Part shown: piece by piece, positions 24,899 through 36,620 of the stretch | How positions within the stretch are numbered: the first letter of the stretch is position 1 | Layout of the letters: each line of letters begins with the position of its first letter | Assembly (NCBI RefSeq): GCF_000203795.2 | Contig: NW_006281099.1 | Coordinates: 2,359,774-2,423,773 of the forward strand | From: Batrachochytrium dendrobatidis JAM81 | Lineage: Eukaryota > Chytridiomycota > Chytridiomycetes > Rhizophydiales | Reading direction: 5' to 3' | Length of the DNA stretch: 64,000 nt | The notes under the pieces: model-generated | Database searches by the model: none | Seen by the model: the letters and a program-made list of their open reading frames with translations, nothing else | What the model was told of the DNA's origin: nothing | Translations under genes and position numbers: made by a program

Positions 24899-25820
24899 TA
24901 GTATGCATTAATATGCCAGTCAACAGTCATATTCAAAATCAAGTCAATAATATGTAATGAATGTCAAATCACATGCAAAGTTTAATTATGGATTCAAGTC
25001 GTGAAATTTCCATTTTGATAAATTGATTCATTTTTCCCAAATAAAATCCTAATGAACAACTCGACTCATCACATATTAAAACTACTACACTCCCACATAC
25101 TCAAACGATCATTTACCACTACCAACAGTCATGCAGCAACATCCAAACCCCTGCATGACAAGGTTCAAGATCATATCAGCAAAAACTACTTGCTGTATGG
25201 TGCAATGTTTGGAGTAGCTACTATTCTTGGTAGTTTCCTCTGTAGTCAGATCAAAGAGACAGAAGTCAAACTCAAGTCCGATGTCAGTGAAATCAAGACT
25301 ATGCTGACTCCGTTCATCGTCAAAGTCAAGATGAACAAGGAGAGACTTGATGACATCAAAAAAGACTTGAACAAGAGATGACGACTGATTGCTGATTGTA
25401 AATATACTAGCATTATTATAATATATTTAAAATAAAAACATGAATGTATCAATGACTGTAATCATGTCAACGAGACCAAAATCACTCATAATTGCCATGA
25501 CCAGAGTGTTGGATGATCTGTGAGTATTATTAGATGATTGTGTAGTTTAACTTGTAGAGTTGATTGTCTCATTTGTCTCACAGTCATGACTCACACTCAT
25601 CATGACTCAGTCGTGCGTTCCGATTGAATATTCAACATCCGATCGTGTGAATTGAATAAATTCAATCAACACATTGCATGACTTGATATCAACACTGCAA
25701 TACAATGAATTATCAATACCAAATTGTGTTACAAACACTAAACATTGTTGCTTGAATGTGTTGTATTCAATCCATAACAAACTACTAATCGTGTATTTTG
25801 AACCATTCATCCACATACAA
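24899..25820 (+). repeat. Direct repeat R1 (~0.92 kb)
   Basis: From about 24899 (GTATGCATTAATATGCCAGT) to about 25820 this segment is nearly identical to 37555-38482 in the same orientation. Only scattered single-base changes and one 9-bp difference inside the gene are visible. Each copy carries the whole small membrane-protein gene plus ~150 bp upstream and ~440 bp downstream. The two copies bound the accessory block that holds the CRN gene and the retrotransposon. Confidence 0.9.
25052..25381 (+). CDS. Small single-pass membrane protein, copy in R1 (109 residues)
   Basis: The ATG at 25052 gives MNNSTHHILKLLHSHILKRS followed by FTTTNSHAATSK. This is a basic, hydroxylated, acid-free N-terminus like a mitochondrial presequence. 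NYLLYGAMFGVATILGSFLC (about residues 45-64) is one membrane span. The C-terminal 45 residues are charged and helical (KETEVKLKSDVSEIKTML, then NKERLDDIKKDL). I do not recognise a named family. The topology resembles small inner-membrane proteins of mitochondria, which is inference. The second copy at 37705 is nearly identical, and both are intact single-exon frames, which favours a real gene. Confidence 0.6.
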   Translation: MNNSTHHILKLLHSHILKRSFTTTNSHAATSKPLHDKVQDHISKNYLLYGAMFGVATILGSFLCSQIKETEVKLKSDVSEIKTMLTPFIVKVKMNKERLDDIKKDLNKR

Positions 25821-26250
25821 TAATGTGATAATATGTTGTCAATATACAATAGTACACTATACACATGGTTGATGCAATCAATTGATGTGCATGCATGCAT
25901 TAAACACAAGTATGACTGATTGTGTGTACCAAACTGGTTATTGATTGTTGTGATGATACATCGAACAGTTGAATATTTATAACATTACAATGTTGTATTC
26001 ACATAAAATCAAACATTTGTATGTTGCAGTGATTGTCAGTAATTTGATTTGGAATACAAAATGATCAAATGTTAAGTTTGCTGGACATTGACTGAATTGT
26101 TTATTTGTGATATTTGGTTTGTATCAAACAAGAGTTGGGAATTGAGCAAGTGTCGACAATGTGGAATGTATTGAAACTGTAATTTCTAAATGAATGAATT
26201 TTAAAATAAACTCGGGTGTTGAACCACGATATGAACTTGTACAAGTATAT
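25821..26250. mobile_element. Diverged MITE-family relic (copy 5) and AT-rich spacer
   Basis: From about 25990, TTGTATTCACATAAAATC and the following TTTGTATGTTGCAGTGATTG align with the left end and interior of copy 4 (GTATCCACGTAAAA, CTTGTATTTTGCAATGA). Many differences are C-to-T or G-to-A. No right end is seen. No gene was found in this spacer. Confidence 0.45.
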
Positions 26251-29200
26251 TCTGGTGGTGTTACAAGTGTATTGATCAACTGTTGTATAACAGTCTCGGT
26301 GATGGTGCCGGAGTTGTGTTTGTTACCAATGGTACGCTATCAGCACAAACTCGATTGATCCAACAGTCAGTATTCTGTGATTGGTCCAACTCAAGTATCA
26401 GCACCACATGGCTGACAACCCATTGTTGTCAGTTACATCGAGTGTTTGTCCAAATAGGTCGATTCAAATGGGTTGCATATAACCGACTAATCCAGCATTC
26501 ATCCATTGTCAAACAACTATAATGCACAATACCACCGAGTGTGCAATTACACACGCACTGATCAGTCGTTTCACAGTATGCATCGGTCAATGTCCAACAT
26601 ATGTGTGTCTGCAACTAAATTGCAGTCCATGACACATCCACACGATCCAACATGACAAATCATGTATCATGAGTCCAAGATTGATCAAAAACCTGATCAC
26701 GGTAAATCCAGCATAGTGTTGCATATCAGACTCGATATATCGAATGACAGTTGCACACTTGCTGATGGTGTACAGCGTATCAATCACAATACATGCACGG
26801 TATTGCATTGCAGTCATTGGATGATAACTGGTTGCAATGTGATACCGATCGACATACATCAACATGGTGTGATGTGACCATAACCATAGTGGAATGTGTT
26901 GGAATTGACATTGTGAGTTGACAATCGATACACCATGCACATGACTGGAACATATGCATTTGAGTGTGGTTTGGTTGGTGTCAGGTTGATCATGCAATCA
27001 CATCGGTGCAACGAATGAACAAACTGATGGTGATCTGAACCCATTTCAACAACAAGGAGTTGACAGTCATGTATTTGCATGCATTCAATATGTGTCGCAC
27101 ACCGTTGTTGACTGTTGACTGTGTATGCAGGTCAAGTTACCAACAACCACCAACCAGATCCAGTGCATACATGACCATTACTAGACTGACTGCCAAACAT
27201 ATTCGTGTCCAAAAGTTGATTGTGAGTTGGTGGTTTGCAAAAACCGGACACAACCAACATGCTATTGGATACAGCAACCTGATTATAGTCCAGTCGCATG
27301 GTGTGATACAGTGGTTCATGCAATACAATACCCAGATATTTGTAGTGTTGAACACGACGAATCTGTTGTCCGTGTAGCATCATATCAATTAGTAATTCGG
27401 AATCAAAGTGTTGTAACCACGGAAACTGAGTATGTTGCATTTGACTACACCAAAACTTGTTTGACATTGTTCCATTCATTGTGCAAGTACACCAGATGCC
27501 AATTGGAGTGACTGATCAGAGTCAACAAATATCACGATATTGTCGGCATACATGAACCCTCACATTGATGGTGATTTACACAATACTCATGCAATGACAA
27601 TCGGTTGATATCATCGTGTATGTTGTTGATGAACACGTTGGACAACAATCCGACAGTGGACATCACCACTGGACTCCATGCTCAAATGGAAATGGGTTAA
27701 AAACCAATGATTCAGTTTGAGCACAAGCTGATGAGTATGTGTACAGCGATGTTAACAAGACCAGTGTGCGTGGTATCAATCACATGTGTTGCAGTTATCA
27801 TATCAAGGCACCAACCATGACAGTGTTGAATGCATTTTGAATGTCAATCAACACAACAATAGTATTGAGCTGCACGCACTGCCGTTGTTGAACAATATCG
27901 ACTAGTGAACCAACTTACACAACACACTTGTTTGGTTTGAAATCAACCATGCTCAGTGGTGACGAGTTTGTTGAGCACCACGATCCATCAATGTGTGCTT
28001 GCAAGACCTTGCATACCAGTTTATGACACACATCAATCAGTATAATACCGTGTTTGTCGTTTGTATCAATGTGATCACCGTTATTGTTGTCGATATATGC
28101 AATCAGCACAATGGGTACAGTGTATGCAGACTACCAGAAGATCGCATAGTGATCTTCAACATATTGCCTGAACTGTGTGTAGCAGGACACGATCAAATGG
28201 ATTGGGTGGTTCATCAGATGTATCATCATCAAGTGTATACAATGCGACTCGGTAGATTATGACCAATATCCTGTTGTTTTTCGGGTGTTTGGTGTGAACC
28301 AGCTGCTGTATCACATCAGCTAGTCGATTTCAAGGTATATCCGAGTCGAGATCAGTTGCATCGTCACGAATCGGAACCAGTTTGGATGGTGGAAGTGGAT
28401 CACGTATATGCCAGTACTGCCATTACTGCAAGTCAAGTAAATGTCCACTATCGTCCATAGCAAGATGCAAGTAGTGATTACTCGGTATGCCAAAAATAAT
28501 ATCACTGCTGTACTGAATGATACGATTGGCATCACATCGTATAGTGGAATGGAATGAAATGAAATGGAGTGATGGCTGTTGTGTGTGTTGCACCACCAGG
28601 CATGATTCGAGCTGCTGCAAATGTCATATCAAAACGATCATCAATACTGTCCGGTCAAGTGTGTCAGCAAACTTGATCCAGATCATATATTCATTGGCGC
28701 ATTCAAGTCGCTGGATTGTTGCATTGTGTTTGTCCCAGAATGCATCTAGTTGGCTGCGACAGAGTTCATTGTAATTGTCACGGATACTTGCTGTAATGTA
28801 CATCGACATTCCAGTGTTACCATGTCAAGTTGTCCGTTTGGTTGAGCGATACAGTCGACGTTTATGTTCTCGAGCAGTATGTGCATGTGCATGCAGTTTA
28901 CAGTCATTCACTGTTGCATTGGCAGCATCCAATAACTGAATGCATAGCTCGTGTGTGTCCGTGTATGATCCATCAAACGCTGCATATATTCCACCAATCG
29001 TGAACATTGCAATCCGATCATAGGCATATATGCAGAGTTGTGATATGTCAGTTGAATGAGTGGAATGGACTGAATGAGTTGGTGCATGTGTATTAGTGCG
29101 GATGCAAGTGTAAATGACACACCGTCAACAACCGCAATGTTCATGTCTACACGAGCAGATTCTACAAGTGTTTGTTCAGTCTCGTCACACACAAAGTGAT

Positions 29201-31150
29201 TGATAGAGTGTCAATGACATGCAGTCCTGCTCACTCGAGTGATGTTACTGTCTGCATATTGCCAACATACTGCATGACAGTCAAACGCAGTATTCATGCG
29301 TGTATGATGCGTTGTAATGACACATATTCAGTGTTCCAATCTGCAAACAGTAGCACTGATGAGTGATCGTCAAACGGAATAACTGCTGACAGAACATGTT
29401 GAATGGCAGACAAGACATTTCGCGTTTGATAGTCGCATGCAGCCGAGTGTCCAATGTACACAGCCAACAGTCCAAACACAGTCAGGTGTAAAGTTTGGAA
29501 TGTTTGCGACAATTATGGTGCCATAAACAGTCATTTTGTAAATCCAAACCATTTGTCAATACCGAATGGTGTCTCGATGTTCGGGAACAGTTGCCGAGTG
29601 TTGCAATACATTGAAACCACACATTGTGTGCTTGAAACTGTCCGTTGTAATGCAAGTCTCGGATAATCCACATAGTCGGTTTGGCTGAATATATGTCAAA
29701 GTAGTGAGTGTTTGCTGGAAATGTTTGACACATTGACTGACAATATTTGACAACAATTAGGAAGTGGTGGGACAGTGAGGATGTCGTTGGATGCCTGCGT
29801 TGACAGTTTTTGTGTATGTGTCAGTTGTTGTACGGATGATTGGTGACAGAGTTAATGGATAGTGTGTGCGGAACATGACTCTGACACAGTAATGCGGACT
29901 CGTGCACCGAGTTGAGTTGTCCAGCAATCGATTTTGGAAATGTGTTTGATGTGATGGTTTGAGATGAATGCCAAATGACCACGAATGTTACCCATTGTCA
30001 TGGCAGTTGATTGTTGATTCAAAACGTTGTTTGTTTGGTATTAATGGTTAGAGTGTCACTCATTGACCTGTCAGATCAGCAAGTGTTATTTTGGTGAGTT
30101 TCGTGTTTATTGTAGTCACATCAACATCAGCAGGTTGCACTACGGATTTGCTTGACAGAGTTGCAGATCCAGTTGGATTGATAGACGAGCAACTGTGCAA
30201 ACAACTGTGCGAGTTGCAGGATGTTTGAGATCCAACAAAACACTGCTTGCACACAAGTTCATGAATGCAGATTGTCAGACTTGACCATCAACTCGCAGTA
30301 TAAATTGCCTGTACGACAGTTTACATGCTTACCCATCAACAATAAACCCACATAATCAGTAAACTGTCAACGAGCAGCCAGCTCAATGGTCGGGTTGATG
30401 GTTTTTGTTGGAGTTTCTGGATCAAATCTGACCTGATTTGTATCGAGTTGGGTCATGACTACAAGTTTGACAGCAATAGATTGATCCACTAATAATCTGG
30501 TCGTGTTGTTGATTGTATGGATGTTGGTAATCCGTTGCAGATTGATACGGAATGTGACCAGAATACCACAAAGTTTATTGAGTGTGCACATTGCATTCGA
30601 TGCAAAACGCAATAAACAAATGCGAGTTGCAGCATTCATTCAAGGTTCGACACCAGTCGATACAGCATTGACCGCAATGGCATTTATGTCAACAATTGCA
30701 CGATTACGGAATAAGTCGATTGTTGCTTGGCATTCCGTATCGACAGTCTGCGTGTGTGTGCAACGTGCTGTTGTCGCATATGAACAACTTGGATTGACTT
30801 TGTGGACAAAACACAGTCACAGTTGCGGTGATGTCCACAGTCGTGGAAATGGTTTTGAGTACCACAACTGGTATAACAACTACAGGTGTTGGTGAGCAAC
30901 CAGAGTCCAGTTTGACCAAGATCTGTCCCAGTAATGATCGAATGACATTGTCGTGTTTGGTCATCATGACAACAATGTCATTGGTTTGACTCTGCAACTG
31001 ACCAAATGCGCTAGTGACAGCGTTTTCAATTGAGTTCATATTACTTGTGAGGATCGTGAACATATGACGGCACTGATAGCCGACATTATTGTCAAGTGTG
31101 TTACAGTAAATCAAAGACACAAAAGAATGAATCAATATTCGATTACGTCA
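26250..31150 (-). mobile_element. Decayed non-LTR (LINE) retrotransposon
   Basis: Read on the minus strand, pieces of a LINE appear in order, broken by stops and frameshifts. Near 30.7-31.1 kb is a helical ORF1-like piece. Near 29.3-29.5 kb, LTVFGLLAVYIGHSA and VLLFADWNTEY resemble the apurinic endonuclease (GDWN-type motif). At 27862-27800, VVLIDIQNAFNTV is reverse-transcriptase motif A with the AFD aspartate changed to Asn. At 27676-27601, GVQ-W-CPLS and then LLSNVFINNIHDDI is motif B. At 27550-27539, YADN stands for YADD. Then come QTSFGVVKCN near 27450 and YKYLGIVLHE near 27340. Cys/His-rich sequence near 26.5 kb may be the C-terminal zinc knuckle. The block is unusually rich in CA/TG. 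The element is dead; borders are approximate and no poly(A) tail or target duplication was found. Confidence 0.75.
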
Positions 31151-31322
31151 TTTATTAACAAGTGAGTGAGTGTGTTTATAATATGAAAAAACAGTGAAAG
31201 AAACCAAGAATACAGAAAAAGGCTATGCGGATCCCAGTTTAAACGTCATTGTTAATGGTTTTTGATTGTTAAACTATTCAGAAATGTCTACGATCGCAGC
31301 CTAAACATACACAGCCCACACA

Positions 31323-31403
31323 TTCACACACTACTAATGTCTCACACAATGCAAGTCAACACTCTCACACTAGTAATGTCTCACATTAATGAGACATTAA
31401 TTC
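31323..31403. promoter_or_regulatory. Repeated TAATGTCTCA motif with a perfect palindrome upstream of the CRN gene
   Basis: TAATGTCTCA (31374-31383) and TGAGACATTA (31390-31399) are perfect inverted copies around a 6-bp spacer. An extra direct copy, CTAATGTCTCACAC, lies about 40 bp upstream. The palindrome ends 157 bp before the CRN start codon. It may be an operator-like site, a transcript hairpin, or the end of a neighbouring mobile element. A related CAACACTCTCACATTA string occurs near 34777, beside the second retrotransposon fragment, which favours the mobile-element reading. Confidence 0.45.
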
Positions 31404-31555
31404 TGGTGTAAATTTAACTAATTTCCAAATATTTAAATCGTGTGAATTGTCTTGAAATATCCCAAAATTTTGTTATTTTGACTCGATTAAAAAGTCGATT
31501 TTTGTTTTACAATTTGACAAATAAATTGCTTTTTTACTCTTTTTCTTTTCATAAA

Positions 31556-33346
31556 ATGTCAAAAAGATATCTTAATGTTGAATACGCTGGAACCAGAACC
31601 AGAATCGACATTACTGACTTTGAAGACCTGAGTGACGCTCAGGATGCCATCAAGGCAAAGTATGGCCCTGCTATGGCTGACATTGGTGCTCCTCAACTCC
31701 AGCTCTACGACCAACAAGGCCAGCTTATCGCAGACCTAGATGACATAGCAATTGAAAACACTCCTCAGTACTACAAAAAACGTACTCGAGGAGGCTCCTG
31801 TGTTGTTATTGGTGTTTTACCTTTACCTCCAAGACAACCTACTCAAACTGACCTAGATTCAGCATCTGCTGCAGCCTCGACCTCTCACTTACCAGCAGAG
31901 GAAGGCCCCTCTCGCAAACGACAACGTACCGAGCCTGAATCTGAATCTGAGCCTGAACCCGATAATTTGACAACCCGACTAAAGTCGTTTGCAAATGCCC
32001 AGCTGGTCGATGAATGCATTCAGTCTCAAGACCAAAAACTGCTCCCATATCCTCAAAACGAAGTTCAAAAATTATATGTCAGAAAGTGCTATAAAGATGT
32101 CTTTAAATTGCTTCTGGCTCAAATTGGTGATAAGAAGAAATCATTTGCAATATCTGGGACGCCGGGCATTGGAAAGTCGCTATTCTTTGTCTACATTTTG
32201 TACCGCCTGATCAAGGGCTCTCGTAAGAAAACTCTGTCTCTAAAGCCAAACCGAATTGTTTATCAAGTGGGATCTACGTACGAATGCTTTGACTTGCAAC
32301 AACAATTCGTCGCCAGGACCACGAGGTTTGATGCGGAGGAATTGGTTAGGAAACAAGATACATTCTACGTTATTGATGGACGAACGTCTGAACCGCTCGT
32401 TTCGTCTTGTATTGTCTTGTTCATTTCATCCCCCCGTTCGGAATGGTACAAGGAATTTGTGAAGCAGAAGATGGCCAAGGAATGGTACTTTCCTGTTTGG
32501 ACTTTCAAAGAGTTACAGGCTTGTTGGCTCCACTGCTATCCGGATTTGCGCTCTAAAACCTTCAATGAGAGATATCGCATCTATGGTGGTGTAGCTCGTT
32601 CTGTCTTTGATACTTCATCAGATCCAATCAAGAAAGCTTTGGCCGACGTTAATGCAGTCAAAGGGACACAAAGCATTGGAGAACTGACCAAAGCATTTAC
32701 GACATCTCACACTTTGCTTCATGTTATTGTGTCAGACGACGGGAAGTACGAACTCTTGCATCTTGATATCGCTTCAAAATATGTTGGAGAAAAACTCTGG
32801 CAACGTCATTCTTCTCAAATGATTACCAATATACAGGTAATGCTTGGTACTCCAGACGAGATTTCAAGATATTTTTTCGAGATATACGGACACAGGGTTT
32901 TTTCTACTGGTAGGAAAACTCTCAAATGCAGATGCCTGGAAGATGGTAAAGCGACAAAGATTACTTTGGATGCACTCAATGGTCAACGAACTACATTTGG
33001 AAGAGATACTATCCCTACTGCTGCAGCACTTGATGGCAACTATTACGAACCGACAGATGACGATAATTTTCCAGCAGTTGATTCACTCAGTCAACAGGGA
33101 ATGTTTCAATTTACAGTTGCTGCTGAACATCCAATTCGCGGAGTTGATATTCTTACAGAACTGTGCAATTTGTATGATGAACCCAAACTTTATTTTGTGG
33201 TTCCACCTCGCCGATTTGAAGGGTTCGGGGAGCAGAGTTTCAAACCAATTGATGGCACAGAGCAGGTACAACCCATTCCTGGATTGAAACAATACGTTAT
33301 AAAACTCCCTATAACGCAATCAGATTTGAAGAGTAGAAAGTGGTAG
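31556..33346 (+). CDS. Crinkler (CRN)-type protein with P-loop NTPase domain, 596 residues
   Basis: Single-exon frame. I chose ATG 31556 because MSKRYLNVEYAGTRTRIDIT matches the start of chytrid CRN-like proteins and follows a pyrimidine-rich leader; the frame is open upstream but has no earlier ATG. Residues 1-90 form a ubiquitin-like header. A Pro/Glu-rich linker with a basic nuclear-localisation-like RKRQR (120-124) follows. The P-loop NTPase domain has Walker A GTPGIGKS at 201-208 and a hydrophobic strand ending in Asp-Gly (FYVIDG, ~280) that may be Walker B. The last ~200 residues may hold the nuclease-like domain reported for many CRN proteins, but I cannot assign catalytic residues. 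There is no obvious signal peptide. CRN proteins are proposed host-targeted effectors or genome-conflict NTPase-nucleases; the role here is unknown. The frame is intact, unlike the decayed element beside it. Confidence 0.8.
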   Translation: MSKRYLNVEYAGTRTRIDITDFEDLSDAQDAIKAKYGPAMADIGAPQLQLYDQQGQLIADLDDIAIENTPQYYKKRTRGGSCVVIGVLPLPPRQPTQTDLDSASAAASTSHLPAEEGPSRKRQRTEPESESEPEPDNLTTRLKSFANAQLVDECIQSQDQKLLPYPQNEVQKLYVRKCYKDVFKLLLAQIGDKKKSFAISGTPGIGKSLFFVYILYRLIKGSRKKTLSLKPNRIVYQVGSTYECFDLQQQFVARTTRFDAEELVRKQDTFYVIDGRTSEPLVSSCIVLFISSPRSEWYKEFVKQKMAKEWYFPVWTFKELQACWLHCYPDLRSKTFNERYRIYGGVARSVFDTSSDPIKKALADVNAVKGTQSIGELTKAFTTSHTLLHVIVSDDGKYELLHLDIASKYVGEKLWQRHSSQMITNIQVMLGTPDEISRYFFEIYGHRVFSTGRKTLKCRCLEDGKATKITLDALNGQRTTFGRDTIPTAAALDGNYYEPTDDDNFPAVDSLSQQGMFQFTVAAEHPIRGVDILTELCNLYDEPKLYFVVPPRRFEGFGEQSFKPIDGTEQVQPIPGLKQYVIKLPITQSDLKSRKW

Positions 33347-34430
33347 TTGTATTTTACAACTGAAATGGCATATTTTCAACCATTCCAACCATTCCAATTA
33401 TTTGATAATTCAATGTTAATAAAACTGGCATCATACAATTGTGTCCATTCAAGGGATTGATATGCATTTAGCATGAAAAGTCCAAATTCAAGTTTACTAT
33501 TGTAGCATACGCTTTTTGACAAATAATGGCTCTGTTAACACATCCTTGTACCATCCAATCGTGTCCGATTGAAGCATCAAGTATGAGTTTGGCAGACAAC
33601 TTGCAACTTTAATCAACTTGTATACGGTAAGCATTTTGATAATGTCGGCATTTGTCAGGATATCACACCTGACAACTTTGAATCGAATTTAGCAGTGATT
33701 ATAGGTGAAAACACCAATCTAGCACATCAACAATTTCAGACAATTCCAGACAATCCGATTCTGATTAGTTCTAAAACCAGAACTCACATTGTAACCACAA
33801 ACCAAATGCGTTCAATATCAATCACAATCATCATGGACGAATGTATCAAAGTATGTCGTCAACTTTTGAATATTTTAGCAGTCTTGCTTAAAACAAGTGG
33901 TATCATCCAGTGCACTACATATACTACTCATGGTCATTGACAACTGATTGTGTAGTAATAGTGTTAGTGTATTGTGAGCAAATTATTGATGATGGAATAA
34001 CACACATTTTGGGCATGATACTAGAAACACACAAATTTCAAATAACTGCGCAACTATATGTTCAAACTCTGCTCCAAATATATGTTGTTGTATACAGCAA
34101 ACCTGGTAAAGTGTTGTATTTTGTCATGGCTGCATTGTTCCAAGACATAATTCGAGGCTTGTTACAATGGGTTACTGGATTTGATATCCAATAGATTTGA
34201 TAAAAGTGTTGCAATTGACATTTATGTTTGTGGATAACAATATTTTGGAATCAACTCGTTCAATTTGGAAATCAGTTGGATTTCTTGCTGATATCAATAT
34301 CAATGTCAGTTCAACTCAATTGATTGGAGTAGCACTCGAGTGCTTGCAGTATTGAGTTTGGTTCAAACAGTGATCCACAGTGACACACTGATTATTATTT
34401 CAGTGAAAATGAGACATAAATGATCATTCC
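33347..34430. other. AT-rich spacer downstream of the CRN gene
   Basis: About 1.1 kb with only weak open frames (33695-33940 and 33910-34194, both +) that overlap in different frames and show no recognised domain. They may be remnants of a decayed element. No confident feature. Confidence 0.35.
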
Positions 34431-34439
34431 CAAAACAAG

Positions 34440-34820
34440 GAATCTGAATGACTGAAATGTAGATCGTGGGCATATGACTGCATGTTGATGGTCATCATTA
34501 TTGACAAGTAGATCACAGCAAATCAAAGATACAAAGGAATGATCCAATAAACTAATTGCGTTGTTTATTAAAGAACGGGAAGAGTGTGTTTTTATAATAT
34601 GGGAGAGCGATGAACAATACCAGAAGGAATGTATGCGAGCCATCGTTCAAGCATCATTGTTGAGGATACCTAATTACTATAGATCTTCCATCCGAGGTGA
34701 CTGGTGATCACAACTGATGATCGCATCCCAGATATATACAAAGGATTCACTCAGTGAAAATCAACAGACTTGACATCTCAACACTCTCACATTACAATGA
34801 CATACGCTATTAACTGTCCA
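34440..34820 (-). mobile_element. Second 5' fragment of the non-LTR retrotransposon
   Basis: The stretch from about 34465 to 34610 parallels 31060-31190. It shares a CATATGAC start, AGCAAATCAAAGATACAAAGG against GTAAATCAAAGACACAAAAG, GTTTATTAA and GTGTGTTT..ATAATATG, in the same order and spacing. Shared CTCACATTA strings near 34790 extend the match. Only the presumed 5' end is present, so this is a truncated or rearranged copy. No coding capacity remains. Confidence 0.5.
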
Positions 34821-36257
34821 ACAATATCGAGTTTAATTTGGCGGATATTAATCGGTGTTGCTTGATCATCAAATGGCATACATGTCTAATGACCGGTATC
34901 AGAAATGGACACCATCAATCTATCAAAATGACACAAATGGAGCATACATTGCAACTGATCATATATTGAGTTGTATAGCAACATATTGTGTAGTAATCAT
35001 GTGTGATCCATTGTAAATCATAACTACATGTCTAGCATACTTTGTGTCAATTACTTGTCGGTATAAAATGGATGATTTGTCCAGTTTGTATTCAATCAAA
35101 TGTATTGTAAAAATGGGGTTTTTGATCAACTAATACTATATGACCATGAATGATGGAACTGGAACATGATTACAAGTATACACATTCAAACATCTGAACA
35201 ACTCTGATACAATCAAATGTATTGTCACTTGTCAGTTCTACATGACTGTATCGGATCTGTTCAAATACCTGTGATGTGTATATCTGCAACTCAAGATCGT
35301 GAATGATGTTTGTAGTGCAATGTCTGTCATGACAACCCATATCAGTTATACAGTGTGTATCATATTTTAACAGCACTGATCATGTTTTGATGGATTGTTA
35401 TACGTCGCAACGCTTTGAAAGTCAATTCTACCACGCAAGTCGTGAGATTGCAAGTCGAACAATATCTCGTGTGGTAGTGCTTTCATATGGAGCAATATTG
35501 TATCACATCAGAACATTGTATTAGTCGACAGGCACACGATTGTGATGGTAATGGTTTGCAGTTTGATACACGTTTGACAAATGAAACGCAAGTTTATTTG
35601 GACAATTACGAGTGTTGGCTGATTGCTGCAAGATTGCACCAAGATTGCTGATATTACAACAACCACAAATGTGTCCAGGACTGCTGTGAGGTTCCAGTAT
35701 ATGGACAGTTGGTAGGATTACAACAAAATGGCATTTGCAAGTTTTATGTCATGGCTATGTGGGATCATGCTGTATTGATATGTCCATCTATGATACAGTG
35801 CCAAAAATGTTGAATGAACAATGGGTAATGAACAATGAGTAATAGAAATATAATTGGTGAGCATTTTTCAAAGCATACATTAGGTGACATTCCGTATAAC
35901 AATATCAACAAAAACAGTAGTTTAATGGATGAATCTAGAAATATTATACCATCGACATTGGATTGCTACTCGAGACTGATTGGTGGTTGATCAAATGGAA
36001 CAATGAAATATTTGACTGGTTGTGATTAAACATACATTACAAATTGTAATTTACAACGTGGTTGTAGTTGGTAAACCGATAATGTCATGCATCTACAGTA
36101 AGATCCAAACCCAAACTAATCCACTCCAATCCAATCCATTCTAGTCCAGTCCAGTCCAGTTCATTCGTGTTGTTTTGTAATCACTGGATCGTGTAATATT
36201 TCATTTAGTGACCAAGAGTTGTCAGGAATCAATTGTTGTAATGAGTGGTTCAAATTG
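34821..36257. repeat. Gene-free AT-rich stretch with short pentamer repeats
   Basis: No convincing coding sequence. Around 36118-36168 there is an imperfect 5-bp array (CCAAT/CCAGT type: TCCAATCCAATCC, then AGTCCAGTCCAGTCCAG). The stretch is CA/TG-rich like the retrotransposon, so it may be an older decayed element. Confidence 0.4.
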
Positions 36258-36425
36258 ATGTTTTGTGTGTTGATCACAATGATTGTGTATTACAAGATCA
36301 CTTGCGGTATTGATTTGTCAATCGACGAGTGTAAGTCACTCGAAAAGAGTTTACTGGACTGTATGATTGGAAACAATACCACCACTTTGGCACAATTGAT
36401 ACCCGATAGTGGATTGACTGCATGA
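36258..36425 (+). CDS. Doubtful short frame with signal-like N-terminus (55 residues)
   Basis: ATG 36258 opens MFCVLITMIVYYKITCGIDL, then a short Cys-containing tail ending at TGA 36425. The N-terminus is hydrophobic enough for a signal peptide or anchor. The frame sits inside decayed repetitive DNA with no upstream or downstream gene structure, so chance is a good explanation. Recorded only because it is intact. Confidence 0.15.
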   Translation: MFCVLITMIVYYKITCGIDLSIDECKSLEKSLLDCMIGNNTTTLAQLIPDSGLTA

Positions 36426-36578
36426 TTATTTGGCAGTTGGATCAACTCTTGTATCGTTGGAACCCAATTTGACAAGCCAGCCATATCCATACAAAACAGA
36501 CGACTCGAATGGCGTGTTTGTAGCCAGTGTTATTATTTGAACCAGTCTTTCAGTTTTTCCAACCTTTCCAACACTTTC

Positions 36579-36620
36579 AATCCACTTGATCCACTTGATC
36601 CACTTGATCCACTTGATCCT
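36579..36620 (+). repeat. 9-bp tandem repeat (CCACTTGAT)n
   Basis: Four to five perfect copies of CCACTTGAT in a row, starting at about 36582. On the minus strand the unit reads as three codons (Lys-Trp-Ile), so it leaves an open frame there, but nothing else suggests a gene. Confidence 0.85.

Noticed and set aside
27132..30895. Dozens of 60-140 codon open frames on both strands
   Set aside because: They are fragments or antisense shadows of the decayed retrotransposon, with shifted frames and no starts in context.
31442..31555. N-terminal extension of the CRN protein
   Set aside because: No ATG upstream in frame, AT-rich composition, and the family starts at MSKRY.
36110..36620. Possible CRISPR-like array from the short repeats
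   Set aside because: The units are 5 and 9 bp in head-to-tail arrays without spacers; simple tandem repeats in a eukaryotic genome.
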